The notes beneath the pieces were generated by a model, which saw only the letters and a list, made by a program, of their open reading frames with translations, did no database searches and had not been told where the DNA came from. From the NCBI GenBank assembly GCA_014859835.1, contig JACZKW010000048.1, positions 1 through 19,765 on the forward strand: a stretch of 19,765 nucleotides of DNA, in the 5' to 3' direction. Source of the stretch: UBA9653 sp014859835. Its GTDB lineage: Archaea > Thermoplasmatota > Thermoplasmata > UBA10834. The translations under genes and the position numbers were made by a program. Positions within the stretch are counted from its first letter, which is position 1. Each line of letters starts with the position of its first letter. Positions 15,264 to 19,765 of the stretch are shown here, one piece after another.

Positions 15264-15470
15264 ATGCCAGAACTCGGGCGTGGCACCCAGTTCCTTGAAG
15301 CATCAGCCGATGAATTGCAGGCGAAGATACGATCGAAGGTTCCTAAACAATACAGGAGCTCCGTAGTGGTCAGGCCGTTCAAGAGGAGAGGGTCGACGGG
15401 CCTGTCAGTCGAATATGAGGACATCATCGAGGCCGAAGTCATGGCCGCTATCGAGAGCAGGTTTGGCTGA
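15264..15470 (+). CDS. Small hypothetical protein
   Basis: This is a predicted 68-residue soluble protein from ATG 15264; a GTG at 15243 in the same frame would add seven residues. GGGGAG (15245-15250) is a ribosome site, somewhat far from the ATG. A TATA-like stretch near 15206-15215 supports transcription here. The sequence has a mixed helical N-terminal half (FLEASADELQAKI), a basic strand-like middle (VVVRPFKRR) and an acidic helical end. No family is recognised. It is divergent from the flavoprotein gene. Confidence 0.55.
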   Translation: MPELGRGTQFLEASADELQAKIRSKVPKQYRSSVVVRPFKRRGSTGLSVEYEDIIEAEVMAAIESRFG

Positions 15471-15540
15471 CCGTCGGCTTGTTCAGATGCGATTTTGCAG
15501 ATACATTTAATGACAGGGCTTGCGATTAATGCAATCCAGG

Positions 15541-15735
15541 ATGTCGACCTCAGTGCCAAGAACTCACGTAACCAGGAGTCTGACGGAGAAGGAGATGGCC
15601 CTGATCAGGGACCGCGACGATAGACTTGAGCGGTATATCAGGACCGCCCGATTCATACAGTCGAAGTGGTTCATGCTGGCAGGGGCCGTCGCGATAGGCA
15701 TCTTCATCCTGGCAATCTATCTCGTGTCAAGATGA
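15541..15735 (+). CDS. Small single-helix membrane protein
   Basis: The protein has 64 residues from ATG 15541, with an alternative ATG at 15529. A TATA-like CATTTAAT at 15504-15511 puts the transcription start near 15535, so translation would be nearly leaderless. The N-terminal half is charged and helical (LTEKEMALIRDRDDRLERYI). The C-terminal third is one transmembrane helix (about residues 43-62) ending in SR, a tail-anchored layout with the charged part in the cytoplasm. No family is recognised. Its end lies four bases from the convergent zinc-knuckle gene. Confidence 0.6.
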   Translation: MSTSVPRTHVTRSLTEKEMALIRDRDDRLERYIRTARFIQSKWFMLAGAVAIGIFILAIYLVSR

Positions 15736-15739
15736 GAAC

Positions 15740-15889
15740 TCACTTCTTCTTGTGGACAGGGCATGGGTAGCCTAGCTTGCAGTACCTGCATTTCTCCTCG
15801 GGCGTCGGGGGTATCACCTTTCTCAATCGACCATACTTACGCCTAGGCAAGGTCCACCACGGGTTGAGAGGAATGCGACCATCGTACAT
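15740..15889 (-). CDS. 49-residue zinc-knuckle protein
   Basis: The protein has 49 residues and starts 20 bases after the kinase stop on the same strand. It has a Trp-containing, strongly basic N-terminal part (NPWWTLPRRKYGRLRK). A C-terminal C-x2-C-x5-C-x2-H cluster (CRYC...CPVH, residues 34-46) could bind zinc. The open frame continues upstream into the kinase gene, but the MYDG start is the only one outside it. Small basic zinc proteins like this are common in archaea and often bind nucleic acid. A role with the upstream kinase is suggested only by the tandem arrangement. Confidence 0.6.
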   Translation of the reverse strand: MYDGRIPLNPWWTLPRRKYGRLRKVIPPTPEEKCRYCKLGYPCPVHKKK

Positions 15890-15909
15890 AAAATCAGTCT
15901 GGGTTTCGT

Positions 15910-18060
15910 TCAGGGCGCCCTCGGCAACGATATGTTGAACACACAGCCGTTGGAGGGAGTGCCAGGCACCATGTCCGTGATCCACATGCTCCCGACATAA
16001 CGTTCCGCGATGGCTCTCGAGGTCGCCAGTCCCATCCCGAAACCGCCAGACAGTTCGGATTTGGCGGCCTTGGTCATTCGCAGCACCTCCCGCTTGAGAT
16101 TGTCTGGAATGCTTCGCCCCGGCTGAGATATCTTGACCCACCACATCTCGTTCCTGCCCTCGCGCCTGGGCTCTACGTGGACCAGGAGTTTGACCGGGTC
16201 CTGTCTCGTGGATTTTGCCGCTGTGACGAAAAGGTTCACGAACAGACCTGACAGGAGTTCGTCGGCCATCACACTGACGGGTTCGCCAGACATCCTAACC
16301 TCTATCTCCAACGACTTGTCCTTCACTCTATTCTTGGTCTCGGTGATGGCGCGGTGGATGGCATCCTCCAGCCTGAACGGCATGATCCTGGGGGAACCGT
16401 TGTGCCGGACCTTGTGCATGGTCCTCACCATGTCCACCATCTGCATGATGTTGTCCATCTGGGATGAGAGGGTCTTGACGGCCGAGGCCATCTGCGCATC
16501 GAGGTCCCTCCTGGAACCTATCGAGTCGATGTATGCGATCATCGGGGTCGTATAATTGGCGATGTCATGGGTCATGAGGTCCATGTACAGCTCCATCTGG
16601 TCCCTCGTGCGAGAGACCTCCTTCAGGAGCTGGGCGTTCTCCATGGCCACCGCCGCATGGTTGGCGAACAGTGTCGCCACCTCGAGATCCTCCTTGGAGA
16701 AGGTGTCTGGAGGATATTTCGTCAGCTCGATCACCCCAAGGACTTCCTTCCGGCCGAGTATGGGGATCACGAGCATGCGGCAGTGCATCACAGGAGTCCC
16801 GGGAATCTGATCCCCACGGGGATCATCCTCCGTGTCCAGGATGATCTCCGCTTTCTTCGTCCTCGACACATGGCCGATATAACCGACATCGACCGGGAAG
16901 TTCCTGTCCTCCATTATCTCGGAGGTGTACGGCCCTGTCGCATACGCGGGGTTGCAGATGTTCCTGCTCCAGTCGAACACATAGAACGTGAGCTCGTTGC
17001 ACGGGATGAGCTCGGACATCTTGTCGCCGATGATCCTGAAGACCTCGCTGGATTCTATCTCCTGCTGCAGGTTGGCGGCCGTCTCGATGAGGGCTCTCTG
17101 CGCCCTCGACATAATGCTCAGCCGCTCGAACATGTCGACATTGTTGATGATCTTCATCACGTCCGCTCCGATCTCCTCCGCCAAGCTCACTTCGTCTGGG
17201 GTGAACGGGGTAGGCCCAGTGTTATCTCCGATGAAAAGCAGTCCCTCGACTTCGTTGTCATGAATCAAAGGGACAGCGAGGCAATGTTCGAAGCTGAGAT
17301 TGCCCATGATCTTCTTTCTCTGCATAGGAGACCAGTGGTTGGAGACGCATGTCTTCGTTGTCCTCTGGTCGATCGCCTCTGCGGCCATGGTGAATCTGTT
17401 CAATGGGATCATCGTGCCGCGCGAGAGCACCACACCCTTCGCGGCACAGCTCAGACAGATCATATCGTTGGCGTCCTCCAACAATCTGAAGACGGAGACG
17501 AAGTCGGCATCGAAGTAATCCATCGTGTTCCTGCAGAACTTGGCGAACGCATGGTCGAGCTCCGAGCGTACGCCTGGAGTCGATGACATGCAGTTGTTCA
17601 GCACGGATTGCAGCTGGGCGTACTCGCCCATGAGCGCAGATGTCTCCAGAACGCCCAGGTCCACGATCGAACACGCCTGATCCTTTGCGACATCCCTGGA
17701 TTCAGAAGGCATCTTGGATTCTATGATATCATAGAGCACCTTCCTCAGGGCGTGCTGGTTCATCACCACGCGGCTCAGGTCCAGCGTGCGCAGATGCTCT
17801 GACCGCAGGGCGATCCTGAGTGATTCCCTGGCCTTCAATGATGATGGATCGGCGGCATATTCGATGAGGGAGCCGAAGTAGTTCCGGAACCTGTCGCTCC
17901 TCACACTCACTGGCGAGGTGATCTCGGAGACCTTGGAGAAAGGCACGCGGTTGATCTCAGTGACCCATGCGTGGACTATGTTCTCGGATTCATTCCTCAA
18001 TATACCGATGAGCGGCCCCGAACCCAGTGGCGCGGGAGTCGGTCCAGATTTATGACGCAT
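15910..18060 (-). CDS. Soluble GAF-domain sensor histidine kinase, degenerate ATP-binding boxes
   Basis: The protein has 716 residues from ATG 18060. A helical N-terminal region (about 17-142) resembles RsbR-type sensory N-domains. GAF domain 1 (about 160-305), GAF domain 2 (about 330-477), a HisKA-like dimerisation helix with His498 in LMTHDIANY, and an HATPase region follow. No transmembrane helix is seen, so it senses cytoplasmic signals. The Mg-binding Asn of the N-box is Thr613 (NLFVTAAK). The G1 box DxGxG is replaced by SQPGRS, while the G2 box GGFGMGLATS is intact. No response regulator is in the window. The frame reaches a GTG at 18144, but a TATA-like box at 18119-18126 and GGAGGAG at 18073-18079 favour the shorter start. 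Confidence 0.88.
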   Translation of the reverse strand: MRHKSGPTPAPLGSGPLIGILRNESENIVHAWVTEINRVPFSKVSEITSPVSVRSDRFRNYFGSLIEYAADPSSLKARESLRIALRSEHLRTLDLSRVVMNQHALRKVLYDIIESKMPSESRDVAKDQACSIVDLGVLETSALMGEYAQLQSVLNNCMSSTPGVRSELDHAFAKFCRNTMDYFDADFVSVFRLLEDANDMICLSCAAKGVVLSRGTMIPLNRFTMAAEAIDQRTTKTCVSNHWSPMQRKKIMGNLSFEHCLAVPLIHDNEVEGLLFIGDNTGPTPFTPDEVSLAEEIGADVMKIINNVDMFERLSIMSRAQRALIETAANLQQEIESSEVFRIIGDKMSELIPCNELTFYVFDWSRNICNPAYATGPYTSEIMEDRNFPVDVGYIGHVSRTKKAEIILDTEDDPRGDQIPGTPVMHCRMLVIPILGRKEVLGVIELTKYPPDTFSKEDLEVATLFANHAAVAMENAQLLKEVSRTRDQMELYMDLMTHDIANYTTPMIAYIDSIGSRRDLDAQMASAVKTLSSQMDNIMQMVDMVRTMHKVRHNGSPRIMPFRLEDAIHRAITETKNRVKDKSLEIEVRMSGEPVSVMADELLSGLFVNLFVTAAKSTRQDPVKLLVHVEPRREGRNEMWWVKISQPGRSIPDNLKREVLRMTKAAKSELSGGFGMGLATSRAIAERYVGSMWITDMVPGTPSNGCVFNISLPRAP

Positions 18061-18118
18061 GATGGATTTATTCTCCTCCAGTATGTAACTCAATGGGATT
18101 CGCAATATGGCGCTCAGG

Positions 18119-18126
18119 GAATATAT
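18119..18126 (-). promoter_or_regulatory. TATA-like box of the sensor kinase gene
   Basis: ATATATTC on the minus strand lies about 60 bases ahead of ATG 18060. It would start transcription near 18095, leaving a short leader that contains GGAGGAG. This supports the downstream start. Motif-only evidence. Confidence 0.4.
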
Positions 18127-18235
18127 CGCTTTTGTCATGGGCACTTTTCGATGAGAACATGACCAGACAGCGTGTGCAGTTGACCAGTTCTTGGGGCACT
18201 TGGGGTGAATAACATTTCGATTTAGGTCAAATATC

Positions 18236-18243
18236 CTTATATT
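18236..18243 (+). promoter_or_regulatory. TATA-like box of the alanine dehydrogenase gene
   Basis: CTTATATT lies about 40 bases before the ATG at 18282, predicting transcription from about 18268 and a leader of roughly 14 bases. There is no clear ribosome site in the leader, as expected for near-leaderless archaeal genes. Confidence 0.5.
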
Positions 18244-18281
18244 TGGGCACCCGATAGCACGCTCCAGAGTGGTGTATTAGG

Positions 18282-19304
18282 ATGCCCACACAACATGCTC
18301 CGGTCAAGACCTTGCTTCTGACAGGCAAGCAGATCATGAAGCTCCTGGACATGAAGGATGTGCTCGCAGCCGTCGAGGACGCCTTCAGGCACAAGGGGCT
18401 TGGAAAGATTCAGATGCCGCCAAAAGCCTACCTTTTTTACGAGAAATTCGACGGCGACCTGAGAACGATGCCCTCATACGTTGAGGACATGGATGTATCG
18501 GCTGTCAAGATAGTGAACGTGCACCCGCAGAATGCGAAGAACCACGGCATGAGAACCGTCATGGCCCTCCTTGTCCTGGTGGACCCGCACACGGGTGCTC
18601 CGCTCGCAGTCATGGACGCTACTCACATCACCGACATGAGGACCGGTGGCGCGAGCGCGATAGCTTCCAAGTACCTTGCCAGGCCAAACCCGAAGGTGGT
18701 CGGGATCATAGGCGCAGGGAACCAGGCGAAGACGCAGATGCTCGCGTTGATCACCCAGTTCGGCTCGTTCGACCAGGTCAAGGTGTACGACCTGTACCCT
18801 GACAAGGCCAAGGAACGCGTCAGGGAGTTCAGACGGAAGTACAAGGATAAGGTACCCAAGATCAAGGCAGTGGCAACCGCCAAGGATGCGGTCGTCGACT
18901 CAGACATAATCGTCACATGCACGTCGTCCCGCGCACCCATCGTCATGGACGAGTGGGTCAAGGACGGCGCGCACATCAACTGCATAGGCGCGGACGCCCC
19001 CGGGAAGCAGGAGATGGACCCGAAGGTGCTCAAGCGCGCTTTCCTGGTCATAGACGACTGGGAGCAGGCCAGCCACTCGGGCGAGATCAACGTGCCCCTC
19101 ACGAAAGGAGAGCTGACCCGTGAGGATGTCAATGCCGAGATAGGTGAGGTCGTCGCCGGACTCAAGACGGGAAGGACGAACGACGAGCAGGTGACCGTAT
19201 TCTGCTCGACTGGCCTCGGTGTACAGGATTCCCTCACCGCGAAGATCGTCTACGACATCGCGAAGAAGCAGGGGATCGGCAAGTCGATGCAACTGGTGCT
19301 CTAG
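18282..19304 (+). CDS. ala: Alanine dehydrogenase (ornithine cyclodeaminase/mu-crystallin family)
   Basis: This 340-residue protein has the family size and order. Substrate-side residues include Arg61 (LRTMP) and Lys76 (VKIVN). TDMRTGGASA precedes the Rossmann fold with GIIGAGNQA (141-149), and HINCIGADAPGKQE carries the conserved aspartate. The GADAPGKQE form and overall sequence resemble the archaeal alanine dehydrogenase of the Archaeoglobus type more than true ornithine cyclodeaminase. The expected reaction is NAD-dependent interconversion of alanine with pyruvate plus ammonia. Members of this family vary in substrate (ornithine, ketimines), so the assignment is probable, not certain. It would fit carbon and nitrogen flow from imported peptides. 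Confidence 0.88.
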   Translation: MPTQHAPVKTLLLTGKQIMKLLDMKDVLAAVEDAFRHKGLGKIQMPPKAYLFYEKFDGDLRTMPSYVEDMDVSAVKIVNVHPQNAKNHGMRTVMALLVLVDPHTGAPLAVMDATHITDMRTGGASAIASKYLARPNPKVVGIIGAGNQAKTQMLALITQFGSFDQVKVYDLYPDKAKERVREFRRKYKDKVPKIKAVATAKDAVVDSDIIVTCTSSRAPIVMDEWVKDGAHINCIGADAPGKQEMDPKVLKRAFLVIDDWEQASHSGEINVPLTKGELTREDVNAEIGEVVAGLKTGRTNDEQVTVFCSTGLGVQDSLTAKIVYDIAKKQGIGKSMQLVL

Positions 19305-19361
19305 ATTAGTTATCGGAGCGCATTTGTGGCGTGCCACCAAACTCTAAAAATCATCCTTTCC

Positions 19362-19370
19362 CCATTTTTG
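19362..19370 (+). terminator. Possible oligo-T terminator after alanine dehydrogenase
   Basis: A T-run (CATTTTTGA) about 60 bases after the stop is the usual kind of archaeal termination signal. Weak, based on composition and position. Confidence 0.3.
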
Positions 19371-19422
19371 ATCATCCGATGCTCAACCGAGCATACTGAC
19401 CGTCCAGTACTTTCATGAATGA

Positions 19423-19430
19423 ACTATAAG
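19423..19430 (+). promoter_or_regulatory. TATA-like box of the C11 protease gene
   Basis: ACTATAAG lies about 110 bases before the proposed CTG start, giving a leader of about 80 bases. No other TATA-like site lies closer. Motif-only evidence. Confidence 0.35.
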
Positions 19431-19535
19431 TCTAAAATGCAAGACACGCGATGTGGGGGGTGGCCCGGTCTTTCGAGCAGGTCAGTATCATGCTCGAGAC
19501 CGAGCAATCGATATCGGAACTAGGGGGAGTAATAC

Positions 19536-19765
19536 CTGAGAAAGATAGCATTGGCATCATTGATGGCCGTGTTGATCGTGGTACCCGTCATGCTAGTCGC
19601 CGCGCCCGCACATGCGGACACGGTCGCGGACAGCTGGACGGTCATGGTCTACATGGACGGCGACAACAACGTGGAATCATACGCGCTTAGGGACCTCGAG
19701 GAGCTGAAATTGACCGGGTCGAGCGACAATGTGAACTATGTGGTCCTGCTGGACACGCTTGAAGG
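19536..19765 (+). CDS. Secreted clostripain-like (C11 family) protease, 5' part
   Basis: The gene runs off the right edge. A signal peptide (RKIALASLMAVLIVVPVML followed by VAAPAHA, cleavage likely after AHA) leads into WTVMVYMDGDNNVE. A helix with LRDLEELK and NVNYVVLLDTLE follow. The W-TVMVYM-GDNN start is characteristic of the N-terminal part of peptidase C11; the catalytic His and Cys lie beyond the window. The frame is closed by TAA at 19530-19532. The ribosome site GGGGGAG (19523-19529) is ideally placed only for CTG at 19536, and TTG 19551 or ATG 19563 would shorten or remove the basic n-region. A CTG start is therefore proposed. The enzyme would release peptides outside the cell. Confidence 0.78.
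   Translation, partial: MRKIALASLMAVLIVVPVMLVAAPAHADTVADSWTVMVYMDGDNNVESYALRDLEELKLTGSSDNVNYVVLLDTLE

Noticed and set aside
16567..17586. 339-codon plus-strand frame opposite the kinase
   Set aside because: It mirrors the kinase codons, has low-complexity His/Arg/Asp content and no domain; a GC-driven shadow.
18061..18144. 28-residue N-terminal extension of the sensor kinase from GTG 18144
   Set aside because: A TATA-like box lies inside it and GGAGGAG precedes ATG 18060, so the longer form is less likely, though not excluded.
1..19765. CRISPR arrays, intact insertion sequences or rRNA genes
   Set aside because: No regularly spaced repeats, transposase genes or rRNA-like sequence were seen.

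Overview
The window comes from an archaeon, most likely a euryarchaeal Thermoplasmata-type lineage. The evidence is a tRNA with a textbook bulge-helix-bulge intron, TATA-like boxes ahead of genes with short or no leaders, GGAGG-type ribosome sites with frequent GTG/TTG starts, PKD-repeat surface proteins with C-terminal membrane anchors, and archaeal-type alanine dehydrogenase and GAF/histidine-kinase proteins. The lineage is inference; no 16S or ribosomal gene is present.

Region 1 (1-10292) looks like an old integrated island. It starts at an intron-containing tRNA-Val(GAC). A 22-base copy of that tRNA's 3' end (one mismatch) recurs about 9.8 kb downstream. Just beyond each copy lies the C-terminal remnant of a tyrosine recombinase, both on the minus strand, which fits two decayed tandem insertions at one tRNA. 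Between the copies is a plus-strand peptide-transport locus: a membrane-anchored protein with about five PKD domains, a DppB-type permease, a DppC-type permease with about 200 extra residues of membrane helices, and a 1320-residue protein joining a family-5 solute-binding domain to about seven PKD domains and a C-terminal anchor. No transporter ATPase is encoded in the window, so the pump must borrow ATPases from elsewhere or the cluster has lost them.

Region 2 (10293-13676) holds two small membrane proteins with zinc ribbons. The second overlaps the gene for peptide methionine sulfoxide reductase MsrA by ATGA. A ClC-type anion channel or transporter with a CBS pair follows.

Region 3 (13677-18144) has, on the minus strand, a mycothione reductase/dihydrolipoamide dehydrogenase-like flavoprotein, a soluble two-GAF sensor kinase with degenerate ATP-binding boxes, and a tiny zinc-knuckle protein directly after the kinase. 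Two small plus-strand genes lie between the flavoprotein and the zinc-knuckle gene.

Region 4 (18180-19765) has an alanine dehydrogenase/ornithine cyclodeaminase family gene. It is followed by the start of a secreted clostripain-like (C11) protease that apparently begins at CTG and runs off the window. Peptide uptake, a secreted protease and alanine dehydrogenase together suggest a peptide- and amino-acid-using lifestyle (inference).
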